From a virus: 52,843 bases of DNA. The position numbers and the translations under genes were made by a program. Under the pieces are notes generated by a model. The model was not told where the DNA came from, searched no databases, and saw only the letters and a program-made list of their open reading frames with translations. Positions 7,097 to 14,032 of this stretch are shown here, piece after piece (within the stretch, counting starts at the first letter, position 1; every line of letters begins with the position of its first letter). The stretch spans positions 1-52,843 of the IMG/VR virus record IMGVR_UViG_3300050166_000172; one strand, given 5' to 3'.

Positions 7097-7990
7097 ATGA
7101 GTGATCAAAAAAACACCACAGCAGTAGCGGTAGAAACAGTAAAAAAAGACATTTCTACACAAGTATTAGCCAAAATAGATACTTTTCAAAAATCTGGCGA
7201 ACTTACAATTCCAAAAGATTATAATGTAGAAAATGCACTGAAAAGCGCTTACATTATGCTTTCTGACCCAAAGAATAATATTCTTGAAAAATGCAATAAA
7301 TCATCTATTGCAGAAGCATTACTTAAAATGGTAGTATATGGGGTTTCACCTATAAAAAAGCAATGTTATTTTATTCCTTATGCGGACAAATTAGAATGTA
7401 GTATTTCTTATGCTGGAAATATTGCCATTGCTAAACGTTACGGAAAACTAAAAAGCATTAAAGGAAATGCGATTTTTGAAGGCGATACTTTTGAATTTGA
7501 AGTGGATAACGTTACAGGAAGAAGAAAAATTGTAAACCACAAACAAACGCTTGAAAGTGTAGGTTGTAATAAGTTAAAAGGTGCATATGCGGTTTACGAA
7601 CTTACTGATGGAACAAGTGATGTAGAAGTTATGAGTATCAATCAAATTCAGTCGGCTTGGAATCAAGGAGGCTCAAAAGGTAATTCTCCAGCGCATAAAA
7701 ATTTTGCTGACCAAATGGGTATTAAAACCGTAATCAATAGAGCTTGTAAGTTATTGATTAGTTCTTCCGATGATTCTGTTTTATATGATCCATTAGAAGA
7801 AGAAAAATTAATTGATGTTACCAATGAAAATGTGCAGCACGAAATTAAAGAAAATGCGAATAAAGAAGTATTAAACTTTGAAAACATTGATGAAGCAGAA
7901 GTAATTGATTCGGAAGTTTTAATTCCAAATGCTTCACCAGAAATGGCTTTTGAAAACGTTGAAGAAATTCAAACTGATGCTGGATTTTAA
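7097..7990 (+). CDS. recT: RecT-family single-strand annealing protein
   Basis: A 297-residue RecT-like annealase. Family features I can see are the N-terminal helical region (VENALKSAYIMLSD), the SIAEALLKMVVYGVSPIKKQCYFIPY stretch (split here as SIAEALLKMV and GVSPIKKQCYFIPY), the SISYAGNIAIAKRYG segment, and INRACKLLI before an acidic, probably disordered tail (about 240-297). RecT coats single strands and anneals homologous DNA during phage recombination and replication. It lies downstream of the SbcC-like ATPase, as expected for a phage recombination module. Confidence 0.93.
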   Translation: MSDQKNTTAVAVETVKKDISTQVLAKIDTFQKSGELTIPKDYNVENALKSAYIMLSDPKNNILEKCNKSSIAEALLKMVVYGVSPIKKQCYFIPYADKLECSISYAGNIAIAKRYGKLKSIKGNAIFEGDTFEFEVDNVTGRRKIVNHKQTLESVGCNKLKGAYAVYELTDGTSDVEVMSINQIQSAWNQGGSKGNSPAHKNFADQMGIKTVINRACKLLISSSDDSVLYDPLEEEKLIDVTNENVQHEIKENANKEVLNFENIDEAEVIDSEVLIPNASPEMAFENVEEIQTDAGF

Positions 7991-7992
7991 AA

Positions 7993-8103
7993 ATGGAAAC
8001 ATTTTTTTTAACTATTGAAAAACACAGAGACACTGCTATTTGTTTAGCGGTGTTTATTGTGATTTGTTTATCAATAATAAAATCTGGAAAAGATGAAACT
8101 TAA
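7993..8103 (+). CDS. Small single-pass membrane protein
   Basis: A 36-residue ORF starting two bases after recT, with one transmembrane segment (AICLAVFIVICLSII, about 16-30) and a short charged tail. Its 3' end overlaps the start of the MBL-fold gene by 11 bp. Very short membrane ORFs recur in this phage (see 20865, 31857 and 51584); function unknown. Confidence 0.5.
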   Translation: METFFLTIEKHRDTAICLAVFIVICLSIIKSGKDET

Positions 8104-8833
8104 AATCATTGGAACAGGCTCAAAAGGTAATGCCTACATTCTCGGAAACGAGAATGAGGCACTTTTGATTGAAGCAGGAGTTAACATCAAAGAAATTAAG
8201 CAAGGCTTAGATTTTGAGTATTCAAAAGTAGTTGGCTGCATTGTTAGCCACGAGCACCAAGACCATTGCAAATCAGCTAATGAAGTAATGAGATTAGGAA
8301 TTGATGTTTACACTAGTTCCAAAACACACCAATCAATAAACGGAGATGTAATTCATAGATCATTACCAATTGCATCGAAAGAAATAATTCAATTGGGTGG
8401 TTTTAAAATTATGGCCTTTGATGTAAAACACGATGCAGCTGAGCCGCTTGGTTATTTAATTGAACATGAAGAATGTGGTAAGGTTTTATTTTTAACTGAC
8501 ACGTTTTATTGCAAGTACACCTTTCCTGGTTTAAATAACATAATTATTGAAGCCAACTATTCAAAAGAAATTATTGATAAAAAATACGGACCTGATAGTG
8601 ATAAAGAATTTTTGAGAAACAGAATTTTACAGTCTCACTTTTCTCTTGAAAACTGCATTGATATGCTAAAAGCAAATGATTTATCTGCAGTAAATAACAT
8701 TGTACTAATTCACTTATCAGATAGCAATTCAAATGAAAAGCAATTCAAAGAAGAAGTATTTAATGCAACTCAAAAAAATATAACCGTAGCTAATAACGGA
8801 ATGATTATAGAATTTAACAAAACACCTTTTTAA
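8093..8833 (+). CDS. MBL-fold metallo-hydrolase (YycJ/WalJ-like)
   Basis: A 246-residue metallo-beta-lactamase-fold protein. The metal-binding signature SHEHQDH gives His53, His55, Asp57 and His58; more ligands are likely in DVKHDAAEPLGY, LTDT and LIHLSD. The start GTGSKGNAYIL is typical of the YycJ/WalJ branch, members of which include nucleases. In Bacteroidota phages it sits next to recT, as here, so a DNA-processing exonuclease role beside RecT is plausible but not proven by sequence. Confidence 0.88.
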   Translation: MKLKIIGTGSKGNAYILGNENEALLIEAGVNIKEIKQGLDFEYSKVVGCIVSHEHQDHCKSANEVMRLGIDVYTSSKTHQSINGDVIHRSLPIASKEIIQLGGFKIMAFDVKHDAAEPLGYLIEHEECGKVLFLTDTFYCKYTFPGLNNIIIEANYSKEIIDKKYGPDSDKEFLRNRILQSHFSLENCIDMLKANDLSAVNNIVLIHLSDSNSNEKQFKEEVFNATQKNITVANNGMIIEFNKTPF

Positions 8834-8834
8834 T

Positions 8835-9047
8835 ATGGCAATATTTCAACAAGAACAATCGGTAAAACAGTTTAATGATGAAGAAGATTTTTTCGTTAAA
8901 CAAGAGGTTAGTATTGATACAGATGGTAGTGAAATATGGATTGTTATCGAACATAACAATAATGATTTAAGTATGAGTTTAGATAACTGGTATCAATTAA
9001 AAGTACTAGTAGAATCAATGTTAAAAAATAATAATATTAAATTTTAA
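8835..9047 (+). CDS. Small acidic protein upstream of the DGR
   Basis: A 70-residue protein starting one base after the MBL gene stop. It has a short glutamine-rich start (MAIFQQEQSVKQF), an EIWIVIEHNNNDLSMSLD beta region and a helical end. It ends 4 bp before the first DGR target gene. It is too short and too acidic to be a typical Avd accessory protein. Unknown. Confidence 0.6.
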   Translation: MAIFQQEQSVKQFNDEEDFFVKQEVSIDTDGSEIWIVIEHNNNDLSMSLDNWYQLKVLVESMLKNNNIKF

Positions 9048-9051
9048 ATAA

Positions 9052-9528
9052 ATGGAAACATTAGAAATTAGTAAGGCAAACGCCTTGAAAGCACACAAAG
9101 ATGCAAATACTAAAGGTAAATCACTTTTAGAAAACTTATTTGGAAAAAAATTTTTCTTAAAAGACATAAAAGACAGAATAAGCTGTTTTGATGATGTTTT
9201 AAAAGAAAATGGTACTACAAGAGAAGAATTTGAAAAATCATGTAAAGATTTAGATCCTGACGAAATTGCTTATAAAATGGCAAAATTAGTATGCCTTGTT
9301 TATAATGAAGGTTGGATTCCAGACTGGAATAATAGTAATGAATACAAATATTACCCGTGGTTTGAAATGGGTTCCTCTTCGGGCGTCGGTTTTTCGTACT
9401 ACGGCTGCGATTACTGGCTTTCGGATTCGAGTGTCGGCTCGCGCCTTTGCTTTAAATCTTCTGATTTAGCAAAACACGCTGGTAAACTTTTTGAACAAGA
9501 AATTTATAAACCATTATTCACAATTTAA
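9052..9528 (+). CDS. DGR target (variable) protein 1
   Basis: A 158-residue protein. Residues 1-90 are helical and charged; from about 98 it has the signature of Bacteroidota DGR targets: KYYPWFEMGSSSGVGFS, a variable stretch, VGSRLCFKS, then a helix (DLAKHAGKLFEQEIYK). The variable repeat covers residues 107-133. Variable residues include Y116, Y117, G118, C119, Y121, L123, S124, D125 and S127. The conserved ends suggest a compact C-type-lectin-like binding domain with an exposed variable face, by analogy with known DGR targets. There is no signal peptide or membrane segment. The gene is in the early operon, so a cytoplasmic ligand or a late-assembled virion role are both open. Confidence 0.9.
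   Translation: METLEISKANALKAHKDANTKGKSLLENLFGKKFFLKDIKDRISCFDDVLKENGTTREEFEKSCKDLDPDEIAYKMAKLVCLVYNEGWIPDWNNSNEYKYYPWFEMGSSSGVGFSYYGCDYWLSDSSVGSRLCFKSSDLAKHAGKLFEQEIYKPLFTI
9371..9450 (+). repeat. DGR variable repeat 1 (VR1)
   Basis: 80 bp aligned without gaps to the template repeat at 9946-10025. It differs at 14 positions, all of them adenine in the template (offsets 11, 18, 30, 34, 37, 42, 48, 49, 51, 54, 61, 66, 73, 78). No other base differs. Replacement bases are G (eight), T (five) and C (one). The last 20 bp (ending CGCGCCTTTGC) should contain the initiation of mutagenic homing site. By hand count 46 of 80 bases are G or C, well above the AT-rich surroundings. Confidence 0.95.
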
Positions 9529-9540
9529 TATATAAAAATT

Positions 9541-9915
9541 ATGTATACAAAAATTAAAACATTTGAAGATGCTTGTGTTAAAGAAAATCTTGATCCTAAT
9601 ACGGTAATTCCTGATTTTTCATTATTCCCAGAAAAAGATAGACAAGCAATGATTGACCATGCTAAATTGATTATTATAAACAAAGCAATAAATGAAGACT
9701 GGATTCCTGATTGGTTAAATTATAACCAAACTAAATATTACCCGTGGTTTGAAATGGGTTCCTCTTCGGGCGTCGGTTTTTCGTGCGACGACTACGTTGA
9801 CTGGAGTACGAGTTCGAATGTCGGCTCGCGCCTTTGCTTTGAAAGTAGAGAAAAGGCAATTTATGCAGGCAAAACTTTTATAGAGTTGTATAAATCATAC
9901 TTTGTAAAAGAATAA
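9541..9915 (+). CDS. DGR target (variable) protein 2
   Basis: A 124-residue paralogue of target 1, starting 12 bp after it. The start (IKTFEDACVKENLDPN) is typical of these small Bacteroidota DGR targets. It shares WIPDW, KYYPWFEMGSSSGVGFS, VGSRLCF and the closing AGKTFIELYKSYF helix with target 1, while the rest of the N-terminus differs. The variable repeat covers residues 73-99 and encodes a different set of residues (C82, D83, Y85, V86, D87, S89, S92). No signal peptide. The conserved frame with diversified residues is the DGR hallmark. Confidence 0.9.
   Translation: MYTKIKTFEDACVKENLDPNTVIPDFSLFPEKDRQAMIDHAKLIIINKAINEDWIPDWLNYNQTKYYPWFEMGSSSGVGFSCDDYVDWSTSSNVGSRLCFESREKAIYAGKTFIELYKSYFVKE
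9758..9837 (+). repeat. DGR variable repeat 2 (VR2)
   Basis: 80 bp aligned without gaps to the template. It differs at 11 positions, all template adenines (offsets 11, 18, 28, 30, 40, 42, 49, 55, 66, 73, 78), nine to G and two to T. Offsets 11, 18, 66, 73 and 78 are changed identically in VR1; the other changes are private or, at 30, 42 and 49, affect the same site with a different base. Confidence 0.95.
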
Positions 9916-9920
9916 AAAAA

Positions 9921-10049
9921 AAGGTTGTGTGGTGTAGTTGCTGTAGTTCCTCTTCAGGCGTCAGTTTTTCGTACAACGACTACGATAACTGGAATACGAA
10001 TTCGAATGTCAGCTCGCACCTTAGCAAAAAAATAAACACCACAGACCTT
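9921..10049 (+). ncRNA. DGR template RNA region with flanking stem
   Basis: The template repeat (9946-10025) is enclosed by an imperfect inverted repeat. AAGGT (9921-9925) pairs with ACCTT (10045-10049), and TGTGGTGT (9928-9935) pairs with ACACCACA (10036-10043), with a small internal loop between. The region has no ORF with a plausible start. A transcript here would hold the template on a closed stem, which could define the ends of the RNA used by the reverse transcriptase. The stem is seen directly; the role is inference. Confidence 0.75.
9946..10025 (+). repeat. DGR template repeat (TR)
   Basis: 80 bp non-coding copy of both variable repeats, between target 2 and the reverse transcriptase. 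It holds 20 adenines. Read in the target frame it has five Asn codons (AAC or AAT) at offsets 30, 42, 48, 54 and 60; AAY codons let adenine mutagenesis reach many amino acids without making stops, a classic DGR template property. The 3' end CGCACCTTAGC is the IMH-star counterpart of CGCGCCTTTGC in the targets. Confidence 0.95.
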
Positions 10050-10080
10050 GCTTACATAGCAAAAAATAACAATTTTAAAA

Positions 10081-10110
10081 GGTTCGTTAGTAAATAATTG
10101 AAAACGAACC
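10081..10110 (+). ncRNA. Hairpin between template and reverse transcriptase
   Basis: GGTTCGTT (10081-10088) pairs with AACGAACC (10103-10110) over a 14-nt AT-rich loop. It ends 15 bp before the reverse transcriptase start. No T-run follows, so it is not a standard terminator. It may be part of the structured spacer RNA that binds the reverse transcriptase, or a translation control element. Confidence 0.55.
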
Positions 10111-10125
10111 ATTAAAGCAAAGGCA

Positions 10126-11088
10126 ATGAAAAGAATAGGAAATTTATATCAAAAAATAATATCGAAAGAAAATCTTTTAGCTTCAGAACTAAAAGCAAGA
10201 AAAGGTAAGTCATTTCAATATGGTGTTCGTGTTTTTGATAAAAACAAATTGGAACTTATTGATCAACTTTATAATGAATTGAAAAGTAAAAATTTTAAAA
10301 CTTCTCAATACACAACTTTTACTGTTTTTGAACCTAAAGAAAGATTAGTTTTTAGACTTCCATACTTTCCAGACAGAATATTACATCATGCAATTATGAA
10401 TATTATGGAGCCTTTATTTACAAAATGGTTTACAAATGATACCTATAGCTCAATTAAAGGAAAAGGCATTCATAATGCAGCCAATAACTTAAAAAAAGCA
10501 TTAAAAGACAAATTAAATACAAAGTATTGTTTAAAGCTAGACATTGTAAAGTTTTATCCAAACATAAATCACAATGTTTTAAAGCAACAACTTCGAAAAA
10601 AAATCAAGGACCAGGATTTACTTTGGTTATTAGATGAAATTATTGAGAGTGCTGAAGGATTACCAATTGGCAACTATTTAAGTCAATATTTTGCTAACTT
10701 TTATTTAACCAGTTTTGACCACTGGATAAAAGAAGAAAAGCAAATTAAATATTACTTCAGATATGCTGATGATATTGTAATTCTATCACAATCAAAAGAG
10801 CATTTACACCAAGTTTTATCAGATATTAAACTGTATTTAAATGATAATTTAAAACTTCAAATTAAAAATAATTATCAAATATTTCCAGTTAAAGCTCGGG
10901 GAATTGATTTTGTTGGATATGTTTTTTACCATACACACACATTGCTACGAAAATCAATTAAAAAAAGATTTGCAAAAGCAATATCAAAAAAGAAAAATAA
11001 CCAAACAATAGCGGCTTACAATGGTTGGACAAAACATTGTAACGCAAAACACTTACTTAAAAAATTATTACCTAATGAACAATTTTAA
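10126..11088 (+). CDS. DGR reverse transcriptase
   Basis: A 320-residue reverse transcriptase lacking maturase or nuclease domains. Motifs: LKLDIVKFYPNI (about 137-147, catalytic Asp139), LPIGNYLSQ (179-187), YADD (213-216, Asp215 and Asp216) and RGIDFVGY (258-265). The SQ ending of the motif at 179-187 instead of SP is typical of DGR enzymes and separates it from group II intron enzymes. It copies the template RNA with adenine errors and delivers the cDNA to the variable repeats. The template lies just upstream, as usual. Its stop overlaps the start of the next gene by 14 bp. Confidence 0.95.
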   Translation: MKRIGNLYQKIISKENLLASELKARKGKSFQYGVRVFDKNKLELIDQLYNELKSKNFKTSQYTTFTVFEPKERLVFRLPYFPDRILHHAIMNIMEPLFTKWFTNDTYSSIKGKGIHNAANNLKKALKDKLNTKYCLKLDIVKFYPNINHNVLKQQLRKKIKDQDLLWLLDEIIESAEGLPIGNYLSQYFANFYLTSFDHWIKEEKQIKYYFRYADDIVILSQSKEHLHQVLSDIKLYLNDNLKLQIKNNYQIFPVKARGIDFVGYVFYHTHTLLRKSIKKRFAKAISKKKNNQTIAAYNGWTKHCNAKHLLKKLLPNEQF

Positions 11089-11371
11089 AGATTTTGATAT
11101 TAAGCCAGTGATAACAAATTTTGTTGGTGAAAAAATTACTACTCAAAAAATACTTGATAAAGAAATTATTGTAATTGACTTCAAAATTTTGCCATCAAAA
11201 TTTGACGGAAAAGGAGATAGATTAGACTTGCAAATTGAGTATAGAGATGAACCAAGAGTTATTTTTACAGGTGGTAAATACCTAATACAAACAATAGAAA
11301 AAGTACCAAAAGATAAGTTTCCATTTAAAACAAAAATAACTAAAAATGGAGAGCATTTGGAATTTACTTAA
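11075..11371 (+). CDS. Small protein coupled to the reverse transcriptase
   Basis: I place the start at ATG 11075, inside the end of the reverse transcriptase gene, giving 98 residues (MNNFKDFDIKPVITNFVG); an upstream in-frame ATG at 11021 would extend it deep into that gene. The pattern is alternating beta strands (EIIVIDFKILPS, RLDLQIEY, PRVIFTGGKYLI) ending in a short conserved-looking tail (GEHLEFT), suggestive of a small OB-like or beta-barrel fold. Overlap with the reverse transcriptase suggests coupled translation and a possible DGR accessory role, but it does not resemble the helical Avd protein. It may simply be a DNA-binding replication protein. Confidence 0.65.
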   Translation: MNNFKDFDIKPVITNFVGEKITTQKILDKEIIVIDFKILPSKFDGKGDRLDLQIEYRDEPRVIFTGGKYLIQTIEKVPKDKFPFKTKITKNGEHLEFT

Positions 11372-11383
11372 TTTTTTAAAATC

Positions 11384-11824
11384 ATGATTTATAATCCTCA
11401 AAAAGAAATCGACATCAAACGTGCAATTGAAAAACTCAAATACTATATCCAAAAAGGAAGGCCGTTTGAACTGAAACAAATGCAAGTAAAAAAATCAATT
11501 AATCAAAATAGTTACTTCCACGCAATTGTAAGTTGGTTTTCTTTTGAATATGGGGAACCAGCAGATTACGTAAAGCAAGAAATTATTAAAAAAATTGTTT
11601 GCCCAGAAATTTTTAAAACGGAATCGGTAAATAAAATAACCGGTGAAGTTAGAGCCGACTGGAAAAGCTTTGCTGTAATTACAAAAGATGAAACCACATA
11701 TGTAATTAACAAGTTTAGAGATTACTCCAGCAAACAAGCAGGTATCTACTTACCTACTCCAGAAGAAAAAGATTTCTTAAAAGAAATTGAAGTGCAACTA
11801 AAAAATAATCAACAATACTTATGA
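11384..11824 (+). CDS. NinB-like recombination protein
   Basis: A 146-residue protein whose middle resembles lambda NinB and relatives: KKSINQNSYFHAIVSWFS (about 36-53), an acidic helix with DYVKQEIIKKIV, then FKTESVNKITGEVRADWKSF and a C-terminal helical region with PTPEEKDFLKEIE. NinB-type proteins bind single-stranded DNA and help phage recombination. It follows the DGR and leads into replication genes. The call rests on residue pattern and context. Confidence 0.55.
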   Translation: MIYNPQKEIDIKRAIEKLKYYIQKGRPFELKQMQVKKSINQNSYFHAIVSWFSFEYGEPADYVKQEIIKKIVCPEIFKTESVNKITGEVRADWKSFAVITKDETTYVINKFRDYSSKQAGIYLPTPEEKDFLKEIEVQLKNNQQYL

Positions 11825-12102
11825 GAAAAGAAACACTAAATGCTAAATTTTATAACCACAAGGAAAATAAAATTGCAAACCAAGAACATTTTGAGAAAAA
11901 CAAAAAAGAGTTCTCAAAACAATGCCAAATCGTTTATGATGCGCTTATGCGTGGCGAACGATTAACAACTACAAAAGCTTTAATTCAATACGGAGTTGGC
12001 GACTTAAGAAGAAGAGTAAAAGACCTTAAAGACATTTGGAACATCCCAGTAAAAGACCAGTATGTACAAGGCAAATTTAAAGAGTATTTTTTAATCAATT
12101 AA
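11821..12102 (+). CDS. Small winged-helix-type protein
   Basis: A 93-residue basic protein overlapping the previous stop by ATGA. The centre (QCQIVYDALMRGERLTTTKALIQYGVGDLRRRVKDL, here abbreviated) has helix - turn - recognition-helix spacing with a basic third helix, as in the small winged-helix proteins that Bacteroidota phages place near replication genes. The end WNIPVKDQYVQGKFKEYFL fits the wing. Likely DNA-binding; target unknown. Confidence 0.65.
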   Translation: MRKETLNAKFYNHKENKIANQEHFEKNKKEFSKQCQIVYDALMRGERLTTTKALIQYGVGDLRRRVKDLKDIWNIPVKDQYVQGKFKEYFLIN

Positions 12103-12110
12103 TTATTATT

Positions 12111-12713
12111 ATGACAAAGAAAGTTTTTACTATCGACACTGAAAAGTTAGATAAAATGACAAAAAAAGTAGAGGAAATATCTAACAAAGAGTTAGAAATT
12201 AAAAGCGCTAATATTAGCGATGCACTTTGTAATTACTCGTATGAGTTATTAAAAGGAAAAACAAAAGGCGATACGCTTCAAAGAAAAGGAGCTCATATCG
12301 TTCACGATGATTTGCAAATAAAATTTGATAATCTAAATGTGTTTTTAGCGCATCTTGATGACGCATACACAGGTAACAAAAACACAACTCCTCTTTCAGA
12401 ATTAGAAGATGAAATTGAAGTTGAAAAATACCATGTTACTGGTTTTAGTATTTCTGGAGTTGAAGAAAATAGATCAGTTATTCTTTCAGGATGGAAAGAA
12501 GTAACAGAAGGGATAGTTAAATACCCAGCTCCTAAAATAAAATATTCAGGCTCATATCTATACTTGAGCGAATTGAAAGAAAGGGTACAAGAAGCAATTG
12601 AAGAGGTGGAACAATACATGAATGGTAAAACAGCTCCACAAGATGATCCTAATCAAGTTGTAATGTCTTTTAGCGAAGAAGATGCCGCTTTTGAACAAGG
12701 AAAAGTAAATTAA
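12111..12713 (+). CDS. Phage protein of unknown function (200 residues)
   Basis: An acidic 200-residue protein. The N-terminus is helical (KVFTIDTEKLDKMTKKVEEI), followed by a charged region with His-rich ahivhdd, a beta section (VTGFSISGVEENRSVILSGW) and a helical, acidic C-terminus (SFSEEDAAFEQG). The GFSISG...ILSG pattern suggests a small beta-barrel that may bind a partner. It lies between the winged-helix gene and the helicase gene in tight spacing; a replication accessory role is inferred from position only. Confidence 0.65.
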   Translation: MTKKVFTIDTEKLDKMTKKVEEISNKELEIKSANISDALCNYSYELLKGKTKGDTLQRKGAHIVHDDLQIKFDNLNVFLAHLDDAYTGNKNTTPLSELEDEIEVEKYHVTGFSISGVEENRSVILSGWKEVTEGIVKYPAPKIKYSGSYLYLSELKERVQEAIEEVEQYMNGKTAPQDDPNQVVMSFSEEDAAFEQGKVN

Positions 12714-12715
12714 TC

Positions 12716-13876
12716 ATGGCTTTTCAACTTCGACCATACCAATCGGAATCAATTAATTTAAGTGTTGATTTTTTAAAAGGTAATTCAAACCAAAAAAGTG
12801 GTTTAGTTATTCTTCCTACAGGTTCTGGTAAGTCAGTTGTAATTGCTAAAATTTTGGAACCATTGGAGGGCAAAACTATTGTCCTCCAACCTTCCAAAGA
12901 AATTTTAGAACAGAACTTTGAAAAATTTTCTAATTACGGAAAAGCCTCAATATATAGCGCATCAGCTGGAGAAAAAAGAATTGATAAAGTTACTTTTTGT
13001 ACCATCGGAAGCATCATTAATAAAAAGCATTTATTTAAGGGATTACAAAATATTCTTATAGATGAATGCCATTTAGTTAATTCAGATGCTGGAATGTACC
13101 AGGACTTTATAAAATCTTTTCCTGAAGCAAAAGTGCTTGGATTAACGGCCACTCCTTATCGATTAGAACAAACTTCTGAAGGACCACAACTTACTTTTTT
13201 AACCAGAAGCATACCGAGAATTTTTGACAACGTTTTATACTACGTTCAAAACGATTTATTATTTAATTCTGGTTTTTTAGCTGAATTAGAGTATTACAAT
13301 TTTGATGTAATTGATCGTTCGAAATTAGAAGTAAATAGTTCGGGAACAGACTTTACACAAAATTCATTAAGAAGATATTACAAATCAATTGATATGCCTA
13401 CAAGAATAGCAAAAACAGCCTATTCTGTTTTAAATAAAAGAAGTAATATTTTGATTTTCTGTGCTTTAATTGAAGAAGCAATTTCTGTTCAAAGAAAAAT
13501 ACCAGGATCTGCAGTTTTAACTGGAGAAACAAAGAAAATTGAACGTGAGAAAATTTTAAGCCAATTTAAAAACGGAAAAATCAAATGTTTAATAAATGTT
13601 GGTGTATTGACTACTGGATTTGATTATCCAGCGTTAGAAGCAGTTTTAATGGCTCGTTCTACAATGTCATTATCACTTTACTATCAAATTGTAGGTCGTG
13701 TGATGCGAATTTTTACGTATGCCGACGGAACTAAGAAAAAAGGATGGTTTGTAGATATGGGAGGAAATATAAACTTCTTTGGAAAAATTGAAACTATGAA
13801 AATAATTGAAAATGAAAATGGTTTTTCAATATGGAATAATGGCCGACAATTGACAAACGTGCCTTTTAAAAAGTAA
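12716..13876 (+). CDS. Superfamily 2 DEAD/DEAH-type helicase
   Basis: A 386-residue SF2 helicase with compact two-lobed core. Visible motifs: Q-like LRPYQSESI near the start, motif I PTGSGKS (34-40), motif II DECH (114-117), motif III TATPYR (about 142-147), and motif VI QIVGRVMR (about 323-330). RecA-like lobe 2 includes SNILIFCALIEEA and INVGVLTTGFDYP. It belongs to the phage type I restriction-like helicase group and probably unwinds DNA at the origin or in recombination. It stands two genes before the initiator that holds the candidate origin. Confidence 0.92.
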   Translation: MAFQLRPYQSESINLSVDFLKGNSNQKSGLVILPTGSGKSVVIAKILEPLEGKTIVLQPSKEILEQNFEKFSNYGKASIYSASAGEKRIDKVTFCTIGSIINKKHLFKGLQNILIDECHLVNSDAGMYQDFIKSFPEAKVLGLTATPYRLEQTSEGPQLTFLTRSIPRIFDNVLYYVQNDLLFNSGFLAELEYYNFDVIDRSKLEVNSSGTDFTQNSLRRYYKSIDMPTRIAKTAYSVLNKRSNILIFCALIEEAISVQRKIPGSAVLTGETKKIEREKILSQFKNGKIKCLINVGVLTTGFDYPALEAVLMARSTMSLSLYYQIVGRVMRIFTYADGTKKKGWFVDMGGNINFFGKIETMKIIENENGFSIWNNGRQLTNVPFKK

Positions 13877-13879
13877 ATT

Positions 13880-14032
13880 ATGGAAGAAGATTATACTGAT
13901 GATATATCACAATTAGAAGATTACAATAAAAAACTTCAAGATTATATAAATCACAGACGATCTGAATTTATTGATTTACTTGAAGAAAAGAAAAGAGTTG
14001 AATTAATACTTAAAAAACATGGCAGAGAATAA
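13880..14032 (+). CDS. Small coiled-coil protein
   Basis: A 50-residue ORF (MEEDYTDDISQLEDYNKKL) starting 3 bp after the helicase stop. Acidic at the start and strongly helical, with a likely short coiled coil (RRSEFIDLLEEKKRVELILKK). Its last 14 bases overlap the start of the initiator gene, consistent with translational coupling. Unknown function. Confidence 0.55.
   Translation: MEEDYTDDISQLEDYNKKLQDYINHRRSEFIDLLEEKKRVELILKKHGRE

Noticed and set aside
9371-9837. VR differences as sequencing error or ordinary divergence
   Set aside because: All 25 differences hit template adenines; random error or drift would affect other bases.
10126-11088. Reverse transcriptase as part of a retron or group II intron
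   Set aside because: No maturase domain, no intron domain V or msr/msd structure; template and variable repeats with adenine-only changes identify a DGR.
11021-11371. Upstream start for the gene after the reverse transcriptase
   Set aside because: The extra 18 residues would overlap the reverse transcriptase by 68 bp and look like out-of-frame translation; ATG at 11075 gives a cleaner N-terminus.
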